From Liolophura sinensis (taxonomy: Eukaryota > Mollusca > Polyplacophora > Chitonida > Chitonidae): 64,000 bases of DNA. The notes beneath the pieces were generated by a model, which saw only the letters and a list, made by a program, of their open reading frames with translations, was not told where the DNA came from and searched no databases. A program made the translations under genes and the position numbers. The stretch spans positions 18,667,501 through 18,731,500 of the forward strand of contig NC_088303.1 in NCBI RefSeq assembly GCF_032854445.1, given 5' to 3'. This document shows positions 43,140 to 54,530 of the stretch, piece by piece (position 1 is the stretch's first letter; each line of letters begins with the position of its first letter).

Positions 43140-45120
43140 GGATTAACCAAGCTGACTATGGGGACTTTCGTAAGAGCCAATTAGGGTAGAAACGTATAGG
43201 TATCTCTATCGACATGTGGACAGACTACAAGCAGAAGCTAGCAGCACTGTGCCTGGGCCTTCTGTGAAACACGAACAGGTAACTTGGACTCTTAGCAAGA
43301 GCTCTCAGATTATCCTAGCTGGCTTCACCGCCATGGCACACAGATTAATGTATTAATAGATTACCAGTATGTAAACGCACGTATCACGCCTTACATCTGT
43401 ATGTTTACATTCTTGCTATCAATGCCAGATACAAAAGCCAAGATGATCCGACCTGCCCAGAACGCTGCTTTTTCTCAGTTACCTGAGAAATGAAATTAAA
43501 TACTTTTTTCTTCCATATGTTCGCTTAGAAGACTAGCAAACCTCACGAATTTTCAATGATATTTTCATTTATTTCCAGGGGACAATTCTGTGTAATCATG
43601 ACATTATAAAAGCGATGATAAGGGTCTGTCTGTACAGATGTTCAGGCGGTTCCTGTTCTACGTTTAACAGTTTGCCAAAAGAATGGCTAATGATTTTAGT
43701 GACACTTGACTAAGAACTGTTTAAGAAATATGCAGGGAAACTGCACTGTTGCGAAAGAAAAGAAAATGAATCTTTTTTGCAAGATGCTTATTGTTATGAG
43801 CAGCTTACATCTAATTTTACTGGGTGGCCATATACAATGCTAATATAAATCTGGTCTTGGAAAATCTGGTCTACAAAAATACAGGCATGTTAAAAATTTC
43901 GTGTCGCGAAAAAAAGTTGAACATCTGATTTAGAAGTGAACCAAACCAGCATAAAAACTATGGCTACTTTGACTTGAATTATGAAGCAGGTGCAGCATTG
44001 CCGAATGGCATCGAGATACTAAGAGATGTCAGTACAGGCGCGTAGACAGTGTACTGATCAGACGGGCAAACAAGACTAATCATCTCATAGCAAGGATTTC
44101 CCAGCGGCCCACGACACACGAACACTGCTAAACCTGGCCAAGAAATAATATTCTTCAGGAGACCGCCTTTGTTTGAGCGGAAGTGCCTTGGAATGACGAG
44201 CGGGCCAGTTAGTTGGAGCTGTAATTGAGTGGGTAGCCAGTTTGAATACGGCTTAAACTGATAGCGGAAAGAGGGCAGGCTTACTTACACCCCAGTTAAC
44301 TATACGCCAAACTCCAAAGCTTGATAAGCAAATGTCTAGGGACAAGTGCACAATGCTAAATGCACCAAAAAAATTTCCCGCGTGACAAGTGAATAACCGC
44401 CACATTAAGAAACTGGTCGTTTGCATAGGAAGACTTTTAATTACACAGAATATAAACGACGATGTCATTTATGTTGATGTTAGTTGAATCATGGCTTTGG
44501 GGAACAATAGGTCCAGTTGAAGACATAAACGTCTGTGCAACATTTACTTGTTGAAGGTATGAAGTCTTTCTTCTTTGCAACTGATGATTGAAGGGAAGTG
44601 GCTATCTGTTCAAGCTTATAATTTGGGGTTGCCATGTAGCGAGACAAATCCTTAATCGCGTAAATTAATATATATCTACAAAGTTGTAGTGACTATAGCA
44701 TATAATATACTGATACAGAGGGAGGCATGTTTTAAGACCTGTAATTCTGCACTGTGGTTGACAGTCTCACGGACATTTAATCACGGTGACTTTACCTTCC
44801 GAGGCTAATGGTCCCGGTTCATCTTTTCTGCTTCGTGGTAACTTGTTTCCTGCAAATGGAATACCGACAACTATGTCATGTTGAGATATAGTCTAATTCT
44901 GTATAAAGTGACGAATAATTGCCACTCCAAGCTCATCCAATCTCTCCCCCAACTGTATCGACTGACTTTACATAGCTATCAATCTCCACTTAACGCCCCC
45001 ATTTTCTCCGTGGTACGGTGTTATTGAGCGACGTTGTTATTAAACGACGTTGTTATCTAGTGACGTTGTTATTAAGCGACGTCGTTTATTATCTACTAAT
45101 GCAATTTCCCCGACATTAAT
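43140..45120. repeat. Segmental duplicate Z, copy C
   Basis: Anchors: CTTTCGTAAGAGCC (43169), AGCTGGCTTCACCGCCATGG (43318), CAGGCGCGTAGACAG (44036), ACACTGCTAAAC (44121), GTTCATCTTTTCTGCTTCGT (44817), CTATGTCATGTTGAGATATA (44870), TTTATTATCTACTAAT (45088). The 16-bp tandem repeat inside it is listed separately. Confidence 0.72.
45022..45094. repeat. 16-bp tandem repeat, about 4 copies
   Basis: CGACGTTGTTATTAA-type units with ACGTTGTTAT at 45031 and 45047, then at 45063 and 45079 with changes. Sister copy B has the phrase only once (GACGTTGCTTATTATC, 36346). Confidence 0.85.
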
Positions 45121-45577
45121 CTGTCATGTACTGTTCGTACAAAACTTATAGCTGCCCCTTTACTGGTCAGAACATCTTAACAACTCCATTGCTTTCTCTG
45201 AAGGACGACAAGGTCAGGCACATGAGGATGTTACTGCTTGCATTCTGTAAATGACTTCAAAAGAAATAAACAAGATGAACCCAAAGACGATTAACCATAC
45301 ATCTGAAAGGGCGACTGTAACATTTTACACTGGCGTAATATTTGAGCAAATAGGTATTGGCAGTTAGGAGTCACATCATATTTTCTCTGATTTCAAATTA
45401 TACAATCATACATTTCCCTAGTCAGGATCAGACAAAAACAGCATAACCAATGGAATAGACTGTCCATATACATAGTCTTTTGAATTTGTGACACTGAATC
45501 TACCCAAATCATGCCCCTACATGTTGAAGACATCCGGTCATTCTACCCCCAAAACGTGCTGATCATTTTAATCAAGA

Positions 45578-45592
45578 TGGCGGCCACAGCGG
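45578..45592 (+). promoter_or_regulatory. YY1-like AAGATGGCGGCC site
   Basis: A perfect match to the classical YY1-type element often found near animal transcription starts. No gene is recognised directly downstream, and the ATG inside it opens only a seven-codon frame. Low-confidence regulatory candidate. Confidence 0.2.
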
Positions 45593-45659
45593 CATAAACT
45601 TTGGGAGTTCTATCTGGCACCGGAAGCTATGCGCACTGGTGACAAATGGAAGAAACCAC

Positions 45660-45905
45660 AGGTGTGTGAAGTTAATCAATACTGTCACCGCGAGATAATG
45701 TAATGGAGTTACATGAGCTTATGCCGAACGACATGAGGTGTTGCTGAGTTCATTATCTAGACGACAAACTGACGTGTGAGGTAACCGTATATAGTGCTTA
45801 TTTCGACCACTAACCTGTGTATATACTATACAGTATACACAGACTACTACAGGCTACCATACTATACAGACTACTCTGTATTAGGTACTCTCAGCGTCCT
45901 TTAGA
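45660..45905. repeat. Segmental duplicate Z, distal block, copy 2
   Basis: Counterpart of 37835-38035: ACTGTCACCGCGAGATAATG, GTTGCTGAGTTCATTATCTA, CGACCACTAACC, AGGTACTCTCAG. It also contains a local ACTATACAG duplication (45838-45870). Confidence 0.75.
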
Positions 45906-46529
45906 TCGTCCTGCACAGTCTGTCATACAACGGAGGGGTTTGGCTTTGGTTTAAGTCGGTTTCTAGAGTTAATACGGTATACTGCTTTATTCTTTGTTAA
46001 GTGTTTCTTAACACTCTATACATGTATACTGAAATAAAATTTTGCTTAAAAACTTAGGTCTTCCGGTTTGTGGTCAATATTAACGGCTACGTTACCCGCA
46101 GCAAACATTTGTTTTAATCATGGCCTGGCCGAATCAGTGGAAATGTGTCATGCAACTAAAGGTTTGCGAACAGACAACACTAAAATTTTATTGTAAAAAC
46201 ATAATTTTACCGGTGAAATAAGTATTCTGTTTCACAATAACGATGCTCAAGGCGCGTTCACATACCCAAATCGAAGAAAACCTTAAGGAGATGCTAAAAA
46301 CACATTAGAAAAATTGGTGATAATTTTATCTCTCAGGCCTCTCTTATGCTGAGCGCGGGTAATGAATGTACATACCTCTATTCGAGCTTAAGCTTTGTAC
46401 GCAACTTACAATGCAGACCACCGAGCTTTGGGAACTTAGTGACGACTTTCCCACGTACAGATTTGCCTACCACATTGACGACGGTCGACAAGGGCGTTGA
46501 ACAAGAGGAGGTATAAATTCTCTGTTCAT
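45906..46529. other. Non-coding stretch
   Basis: Nothing recognised. Confidence 0.35.
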
Positions 46530-46605
46530 GACAGGTATTGAACCTGCATCAGGCTGGAGTGGTACTTCTTATTACCACGTACCCGTAAGCCACGGCCTAC
46601 TCTTT
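46530..46605 (-). mobile_element. tRNA-like sequence, SINE head or tRNA pseudogene
   Basis: On the minus strand TAGGCCGTGGCTTACGGGTA resembles an A box and AGGTTCAATACCTG is a good B box, about 40 nt apart. The acceptor stem does not pair, so it is not scored as a functional tRNA gene. Confidence 0.45.
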
Positions 46606-46938
46606 GCATTCTTTTTATGTAGTCTGCCTTTTTCTTATTTAAAATAAAAATGCTATAATTATTTAAAATTTTCTTGCAGAAAGAATAAATAATCATAACC
46701 TTGAATAAAATATAAATATATTTCCTCTATATATTTGTCATGATAATACTGAAATAGAGAGTCTTGAAATTCTTGAAGATACATCAACATTTATCCATTC
46801 CTCTTTACGTAGCAACACGCAAAAGCTTTTGATGACGAATCCTTTTTTCTTGAAATACAAACGCAACAACAACTTAGTCGCTTTAATTTGAATAACCCTT
46901 GGCTGTGTCTAAGCTGTACTTCAAGTTGAATGCTTTTT
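46606..46938 (-). other. Presumed 3' flank of the exon at 46939-47148
   Basis: AT-rich sequence with several degenerate poly(A)-like hexamers on the minus strand (an ATTAAA about 45 nt after the stop). If the exon is real this is its 3' untranslated region. Confidence 0.3.
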
Positions 46939-47148
46939 CTACAGACCTGTAGTGTTGATGAGGACACCAGGAAACAAGTCCGTCTCAATTGCTTGTAACA
47001 GGAAGTTCTTCGTGTCGATGATTCGTTTTACTTTATTCTGCACGAAAAAGAGAGTGTCATTTTGCTGCAGGTGGTTCATGCCTTCATGCGTGCTTTTTTG
47101 CAACAGCCGTTCGGAATGAAAATGTGAAGCAGGTTGTAAAACAAGATA
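46939..47148 (-). CDS. Probable terminal coding exon, unknown protein
   Basis: The minus strand has a pyrimidine-rich acceptor (TTGTACCTTTTGTACCTTGATCAG). It is followed by an open frame of 69 codons and a TAG at 46941-46939; the reading frame gives a phase-0 acceptor. The peptide begins YLVLQPASHFHSERLLQ and continues with NDTLFFVQNKVKRIIDTKNF and AIETDLFPGVLINTTGL. Composition is balanced, not low-complexity, and unlike the translated repeats around it. I do not recognise the family. It has no paralogue in the nearby duplicated arrays. Upstream exons would be at higher coordinates on the minus strand; none was identified. Confidence 0.4.
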   Translation of the reverse strand, partial: YLVLQPASHFHSERLLQKSTHEGMNHLQQNDTLFFVQNKVKRIIDTKNFLLQAIETDLFPGVLINTTGL

Positions 47149-47172
47149 CTGATCAAGGTACAAAAGGTACAA

Positions 47173-47669
47173 TAATTACAAAATGTTTGTGCACAAATGA
47201 AAAAAATATTTACTAAATAAATATTAGACTTTGTCAATACCTGCAGTGTGCAAGTATTAACCAGTCACAGAGCACAGATGTATTTGCCCCTGATTATTCC
47301 AAGATGACCGCCTTGGACAATGTCCATATATATCCCAGGCTGTGGGGAAAAAACCCAATTACGCACTCATTAATGCTTCCCGGGACAGAATTTGTAGCAT
47401 GTTCGGGCACATGAACAGTTTTAAAGGACAAAGAAGGAATAGCACTAACTTTTTATCAAGCAGCTAGAAAGCCCCATGCAAATGTATGTCACTGTTGTTG
47501 AAAATCAGCTGAGATTTACAGACACGGTAAACAAAGAACAGAATGCACTTATAAACTTACATAAATTTATTTATCTAATCTATACACAGCCAATACTGAA
47601 GTGTTTTGAGTGTGTTTTCTATTATCAAAATAACGGTGAAACAGTGTACATCCACCTTCCATATAAGCA
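47173..47669. other. Non-coding stretch
   Basis: Contains a 97-codon plus-strand frame (47476-47769) that runs into the CACCTCA repeat; no domain. Confidence 0.3.
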
Positions 47670-47905
47670 TGTACCTCAGCTACACCTCAGCTGTACCTCA
47701 GATACACCTGAGGCATCATACTTTTTATTTAATATTTACAGGGTAAACCTCCGCAGAGGTGTACCATAGGTGTACCTCAGATACACCTTCAATACACCTC
47801 ACACACACCTCAAGTATACCTTAGACACACATCAGTTTAGATTTGCTACACCCCAATGGTACACCTTAGATGTACTTCAAGTATACCTTCAATACACCTT
47901 ATAAG
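47670..47905. repeat. Degenerate 10-bp tandem repeat (TACACCTCAG type)
   Basis: Many units of (A/G)TACACCTCA(G/A) and GTACCTCAGA, partly interrupted between 47712 and 47760 and again near 47845. Register is kept only locally. Confidence 0.8.
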
Positions 47906-47984
47906 GGTAAGGAATGATCCTTCCTTTCTGAGCTTCTCATTGCATGCAACTGAGAAACATGATTTCATTATCACAACTTTCTTA

Positions 47985-48245
47985 CTAGCATGGTACACAA
48001 TTCGATTACTGATTTAATTCTTTCGCCTCGGACATTCCTTGCGTCTTTCCATCATCTTTGAATACTGTTGATTGCCTCTTTGCAATGAATCCATTCTAAT
48101 TACTTACTTGATATATATTTTCCTAGTTTTTTGGCGGTTTATGTTGAGCATTGTTAGGAAATTGATATTGCGATTACTGATCCGGGACGTCCATTTTGAT
48201 TAACAACTGATATATGAATTATCTGTTTTACACCTGGACTGTTTC
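47985..48245 (+). repeat. Dispersed duplicated segment, copy 3 (decayed)
   Basis: TAGCATGGTACACAATTCGA, TTGCGTCTTTCCATC and ATTGCGATTACTGATCCGGG align to 42440-42840 and to the minus strand of 9212-9560. In-frame stops break the peptide-like part (VYVEHC, stop, then IDIAITDPGRPF). Confidence 0.65.
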
Positions 48246-48334
48246 CTAATGAAATGAATATGTAAATTTTAACTCAGTCAAACTATATATCATAAAATAT
48301 TTCCTCTGGCGTGACCTCCATTATGCTACTGAAA

Positions 48335-48540
48335 CTTATGTCAGGAGCCTCTAACCAATACGGTCGATGCGAGTCCAAGTCCAGCTCATGCTGACTTCCT
48401 TTCCGGCCGTACGTCGGAAGGTCTGCGGATGGTCATGGGTTTCCCCGGGGTCTGACCTGTTTCCTCCAACCACAACGCTAACCGCCGTCGTATAAATAAA
48501 ATTTTCTTGAGTGCGGCGTAAAACGCCAATCAAATAAATA
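48335..48540 (+). mobile_element. SINE family B, head partly lost
   Basis: B-box region GCGAGTCCAAGTCCAGCTCA, then TGACTTCCTTTCCGGCCGTA, GGGTTTCCCCGGGGTCTGAC, CGCTAACCGCCGTCGTATAA and AAACGCCAATCAAATAAATA. The best-preserved body of the family in this window. Confidence 0.9.
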
Positions 48541-48989
48541 CAAAAGTCTCTTACTAACCTGAGTAAGAGGGTAGAGTGGGGTGCGTTGTCGTTAAATACT
48601 CTGGTATATTAGGCTATGCCAGTAATTGTAATATAACACAAGTTTGCATCGCATGTAAGTTACACGTGTAACTTGTGTATGTGTTCTGCTTTGAAAAACG
48701 ATCTCCCCATTCAAAGTGGGCTGGAATGTCACCAGAAACCACAGGGTTATATCCTCCCCTTCCCCATTCCGGAACATGCCTGGTAGACAGGCTGCGGTAA
48801 ATTAGACTACCCCACAGTAGTCTGATACCTACTTTAGTGCTAATCCACCAAGTCCTTTCGTCGCAATGCACTGTCTCATACTCAGGGCGCTATTTTTGTG
48901 TTACGCATAAGAACTTTTTTGGCTTATAGATTTATTCCTTAATGTTACCTGAGATACTAAACTGCACAACTGTAAAATGTTTCCTTAAG

Positions 48990-49338
48990 AGTTAGTGAGT
49001 CAGTGCTTGGGGTTTAACGTCGTACTTAACAATGTTTCAGTCATATGACGACGAAGGAATCCTCAGAGTGCATGTAATGTACCTCCTTGCAGGATGGATT
49101 TCCACCGCTCTTTCCTCTGGTGCTGCTCACGGAGACGCCTTACCGAAGGCAAGTAAGCCGCCCCGCCCGAACCATTATACTGATACGGGTCAACCAGCCG
49201 TTGAACTATCCCCTTAATGCTGAACCCGAAGCGCGGAAATTACAAGTTCCTCTTTTAAGGTCATAGGTGTGACAGGACCTAAGGTTTACCCTGGATCTAC
49301 CGCTCCCGGAACGGATGCTCCACCAACTGTGCTATACA
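48990..49338 (-). mobile_element. SINE family A, full length
   Basis: Reverse orientation: CAGTGCTTGGGGTTTAACGT tail, CATATGACGACGAAGGAATC, AGGATGGATTTCCACCGCTC, CCGAAGGCAAGTAAGCCGCC. The tRNA head at the right end has CCAACTGTGCTA (reverse of the A box TAGCACAGTTGG). The plus-strand frame at 49032-49217 is inside it and is not a gene. Confidence 0.92.
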
Positions 49339-51172
49339 TTTATATATTTATACATTTAAACTGGTGATAAAAAGTAAACGTATGTAAGTAAGATATTCTC
49401 AGTCTCAGTTTTTTGGTAATAATATATTTATTTCCGTTTTGAATGGCCATGTTCCAACGGTAATGGTTTTCGCACATTACGTGGCAGTTATAAAAAGAGC
49501 ACATGATGTAGCTCCCATTATGAACGTGAGATTTATGAAAGAAGACATGGGCAGCTTTAATAGAAAAGAAAATTAGCAGCTACAGATAATCCCATATAAG
49601 AAATTACTGACATCATTATTGCGTTCACTAATCTACATACAATAATTGCGCGCTTTTATCGGCTCGTCCTGTACGGTAAATTAGTATTTTTCAATGATCT
49701 AGCTGAGGATCAATTGAGTATTTCTAGATTTATTAACGATTTTGGGTTCAACTAGAAGATCATTGTGCTAACCAGTTTACATGACAAACAGTGCAAAACA
49801 CTACAGCATGGAGGGTAAAGCTAGAGGACTGACGAGGTGTGATTATTGGCAAATTGTAATTTGTCAGTTGACAGTTGCAAGGGTTCTGTTCTAACTGTTT
49901 ATGTATGGGCATAAAGAGTATGGTAGTCCCATGTCATAAGCTAAGATCCATCAAGCACGAAGCGAAATTCCTTTAACGAAACTGCGCCGGGAATGTTGTC
50001 TTGTAAAAAGGGCCAAAGGGCTTTTCGTTTGAAGTGTCCTTAATCATGTCTGGAAAATGGTCTAGCGGCAACCTTCTTAGAAAGGGCAAGTCATCCTGAC
50101 CCTATTGCCTCCGGTCTTAAGGGCGTCAGTCTTAAGGACCAGGTTTGGAAACTGTCGCCGTTTGCTACATCCTACTTCCGCTCATCGTGATCTGATTGCT
50201 GATGCAGGGGACACTTAAAACATCAAATGTGAACTGATCAACGCACTAACACATCATTCAGATCTGTTAAAAGTTTTCCCCGTTTAAGGAGGCGACTAAC
50301 ATTGGATAATGGTCCTTATTATAGCCCACGAAAAGTTTTTTGCGCAACAGCCAAGCGTATTAGCAAAAAACGTGTTGTTAGTGCTTTCATGTGCACCCTT
50401 GTCTCAAAAATCGTCTCTTTTACCCACCGCCACTCTATTTTATAAAATTTGTGTCCGTTAAATTAAGGTTTACAGTTAACATTTTAACATCACTAGACAG
50501 CTGGCACCCATATGTGCTGTATGGTGTTTAATTACATTTGTGTTGAATGCGACTTTATTGTCTTTGTTGTTATTGTATTCAGAATTTCTTTAAGATCTGT
50601 TCAGCTTTGTGGACAGCGTAGGCAACAGGACCGAGTTCCAGGTTGGCGACTGTAACAATTCCGAGGGGTTATTGTAGATTCTATAAGTTTGGAACATGGC
50701 TTACCGATCTCAGGGTTATCGGAAAATGTACATGGATATCGTTCTAATACAACAACAGGGTTAAAACTCGCAGGTATTTCAATACGTTATACACTTAAGG
50801 CTGCTCGTGTTTCCCTCCCCCAAAATACTTAATTAAGTTAAATGTTCTTGATTAGGGCGCTAAATATTCAGCTCAACGTAGATAGCGAACATATAGATCT
50901 ATGTTTTTCCTGACAAACAAGCTCACTTCCTCTGCTGCGGATCGTTCATGTTGTTTACACAACATTTCGTTATCAAACAAACATAACACATACTCTCTTC
51001 AATTGCCATCTTTTGTGCAAACACATGTCTTTTTTTAATATTATTACTTGAAGTATTCTGGACATCGTGTACGCAGTTCACCATATCTGTGGTAAGTCCA
51101 TTGTGTGAGTCCAGTAAAATTCATCTCTAGTTAGAGAGATAAATGGATATATTAACAGCCTTGAAGTTGTTG

Positions 51173-51399
51173 CACTCAAAAAATGAATCTGTTAATTTTA
51201 ACATAAAGACTGTTGTCTGAGTGATGCTAGAATGTATTCTGTAATTATAAAACAACGTTATGTCGCTCATCTTTATGTTAAATCCATAGAACAGGTGTAT
51301 TGTATGTAATAGAACAATCTGCTGCCATAACAAACTACTTTCTAGCATCACTGAGATAACAATGTTTCTGTTAAAACTTACAGATTAATTTTTTGAGTG
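51173..51399. mobile_element. Palindromic MITE, copy 3
   Basis: CACTCAAAAAATGAATCTG at the left and CAGATTAATTTTTTGAGTG at the right form the outer inverted repeats. The inner blocks AGACTGTTGTCTGAGTGATG and CTTTCTAGCATCACTGAGAT also pair. The flanking dinucleotide is TG on both sides instead of TA. Confidence 0.85.
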
Positions 51400-53470
51400 T
51401 GACCTTTACATCGTCACTATCACTAGCACTCTAATTGTGTGGGTTATACTCTGTCCATATTAACTGAAGCATACTTAGACAAGTACAAGTAATCAAACAG
51501 GCTGGGCGAATGAATAATGTATAAGTAGTCCCGGGCACGTGTGTTCCCGTCTCTTAACACATCCTATGGGGCAGAAAGCTTCTCTATGAACCCAGGTGAC
51601 CCGTGTCAAAGTGGCAAGATGCTCTTGTCTGGGTATGTTGAAATAGTAGATGATACAACAACTCTAAAGTAAGCGTTCACGAACCTTTCACAAAACCAAA
51701 TAGGAACGGAACTTGATAAAATAAGGTACAAAGCAACAATTTAAAGCTAATGGGTGATTATTCATAGTTATGAACATCAATAACCTCACTACTATTTTCC
51801 TCTTTATATACTGGCCTACGGACAGAAGAAATTAAACTTCGTATATCATATAGCCTGACAGGAAACCCGTTTTAATCATGTTTATAGAGAGTCCACGATA
51901 GCACAACCACGATCAGCTGCATTAACCTGAACTTGTTGAAAAGGAATTGTATAAACTCCAATAAAAAAGAGTAAAGGGTGCAGAAAATCCAAGACCCTGA
52001 TTAACCGACCATTGCAAGCTCTCTGTTAGGCTCTGTTTACATATGTAACCATTTTTCCCGTTTATCGGGTCACAATGCTCCTGTAAGCAGCTCTATGTCT
52101 TTGATCTGACAACATGATACCTATGTCGATACTCTTTTATGGACAAACAAAAGGAAATGAGTATTCCTAGGGTTACAAACGATTTCTGTTAAACCACAGG
52201 ATCATTTCGCCACAACAGATTCTTCTACAAAAGGCTTGATTGGTTGAACTTTCCTTAATCATGTGCAGACGGTGAAATAACGTCAATGTCCTTGGAAGTC
52301 ACGGTGATCTGAAAGCCTCCAGATTATGGACTGCCAGGTCTAGTTGCGGATGCCGTTTCCTGTAATCTGGGGCATCTGGCTGCTCAGGACTGATCCATAC
52401 TTTGTCCATCGGTCATAGGCTATCCATTGATGTTAACGAATGTAGTTAGCGGGAGAACGTAACTTGGTTAATGGTCCCTGTTTGCCCAGGGCGTTAGTAA
52501 TTGTCAGTAAAAGAACAAGGAAAACATCAGGCTTTTTCCCGACGCCGTACATCACCATGTATGTTTCTTTATTGCGCTTTAAGGGATACGTTTTATAATC
52601 AGTTTTGCTTACGCCATGGCGGTAGAAGACAATATTTTTCAAACATTTACATGAACGATAAAAATGAAACCCTAACTGGTGTTAACGGTTAGAAGAGAAC
52701 GGATTGCTCCAGTTTCGTGTGCAATTCGTTCTCTCTATAGTCTTTTTACAATATGTTCCTATTTCGTACATGTACGTGTAGGACCTTTTGTGTAACAAGG
52801 GAACAAGTTAATTGTATAGCCCAGATGATTCATCGTTTATGTGGATTCTTTTTTTTCTCTTTCTTTCCATTTCTTTTCACACAAAACGTTTCAGTCCACC
52901 TTGCCTGATGGCTTGTCGTTTATAACGGACATTTTAATTTAATAGCATGAGAAGGCTTGTGTTCAGATGTGATTTGGACTTTAATATTTAATATCTAGAT
53001 TCCTTTCCATTTATCTGATTATGGCATAGTTCTCAACCTAAATATGTGTAACATGATGTTCTCAATGCTATGTGCAATACACTGGCGTCTCCTCATATCA
53101 GCACATTGTCAACGTTACCATCTTCTCATTAAATGCGGAAAAAGATGCACGAAGTTTTTCTGATGTGATGGAAAAGTGATCTGAAAACATTTGCAACATA
53201 CACATGCAACGAAACTAGTTAAAATGAGCATATGGATTAGCCAGGCACAAACGGCGAATCGTTAAACATTCCCCAGACAAGGTAAGCTCATATAATCTAT
53301 CTGGGAGATACTTCGGATCTTAACAAACTCTCTTTAGTCCAGCTCGCCACAGAGTTCAAGATGATACACGTTTTATTTGAATGATACCATGGGGCAGTTC
53401 AATTTGCTACGTGTTGCATGCGTGGGTAATCACGCTCAAAGTTGAATGTGGTTTAAACAAAGGTTTCTCA

Positions 53471-53491
53471 CCCCTCCCTCCCCCTCCCCCC
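53471..53491 (-). other. Strong G-quadruplex motif (minus strand)
   Basis: CCCCTCCCTCCCCC then TCCCCCC on the plus strand gives four long G-runs with single-base loops on the minus strand. Confidence 0.65.
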
Positions 53492-54418
53492 AAAAAAGAA
53501 AGTTTCTCAAACACCACAATTAGTGAATAAGATACTTACATTAAATAAACACTTGATTCTGTCTATCACACTGTGAAGTCAAAAGTTACCCATTTGACCA
53601 TAGTTGTGGAAAGTATTGGGAATTTATACCGCTTAGTAACAGAGTTTAAAAGATGGCTGTGTTTACACGGGGAACACCAACATAATACATCTGACCTTTA
53701 CATTGACGCAATCACTGGCTCTCTCTACCTTTGTGGATTCTATGCTGTCTAAATCACTGTGTCACAATCAAAGCAGACAGGAGCAACTAACCAAGTATAA
53801 GTATCAGAAGGACTGATGTGATGTCACTTAACAAGCCCACAGGCGGCTTGCTTCTGTCTGAACTCATGGGCGCTTTGTGTTCTGTCTCTAAGCGTGGGTT
53901 TTCAGGAAGGATTCAGCAAGCTTCTTTTTAACTCTAAGAAATATCATTATATCAATGCCTTTAAAACGTTTGTAAATAAACCTTCTTCTACATCCAAAAA
54001 CACAGTCTCGTACACTGACGCGTAAAGCGATAAGAATGGATAAGGTCTGGCAGCCAGCTGTCAAACAAGGGATATATTTCACCATTTATTGCGTTTATAA
54101 TACAGCCTAGCAGTCACGATGTACCCAATGCGGTAATGAAGCCAGCACGTTTACCAAAGCCAACAATCCCCTTTACCACAAGGGAAGAATCTCCTCCCAA
54201 TGTCAACTACTGCTTGACTAATTTAGAGCTACACATAAATAAACATTGCGTTATTTGTGAAGACATTAGGAGTTAGGAGGAAGGCAGAGGATGCTAATAC
54301 CTGCGATAAGAACGAACGGGGTTCATTAGTCGTTCTCATACACAGCAGAAAATCTTAAAGAATAAATTAAAAACGTACAGCATACATAGAGAGTGAATAT
54401 CAGATTAGCGACGATAGT

Positions 54419-54530
54419 GTGATAGGTGGCAAATGGTGACAGCTCTTGTCAAATTGCCTCAGTCAGGGCTTTATTCTGACAGTTCATGTAAACGCATAAA
54501 CTGTAACAACTTACACCTAGCACCATGGCT
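54419..54530 (+). repeat. Dispersed segment with 22-bp core, copy 3
   Basis: GTGATAGGTGGCAAATGG then TGAC, followed by GCCTCAGTCAGGGCTTTATT and CTGACAGTTCATGTAAACGC, parallel to 6354-6480. Confidence 0.6.
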
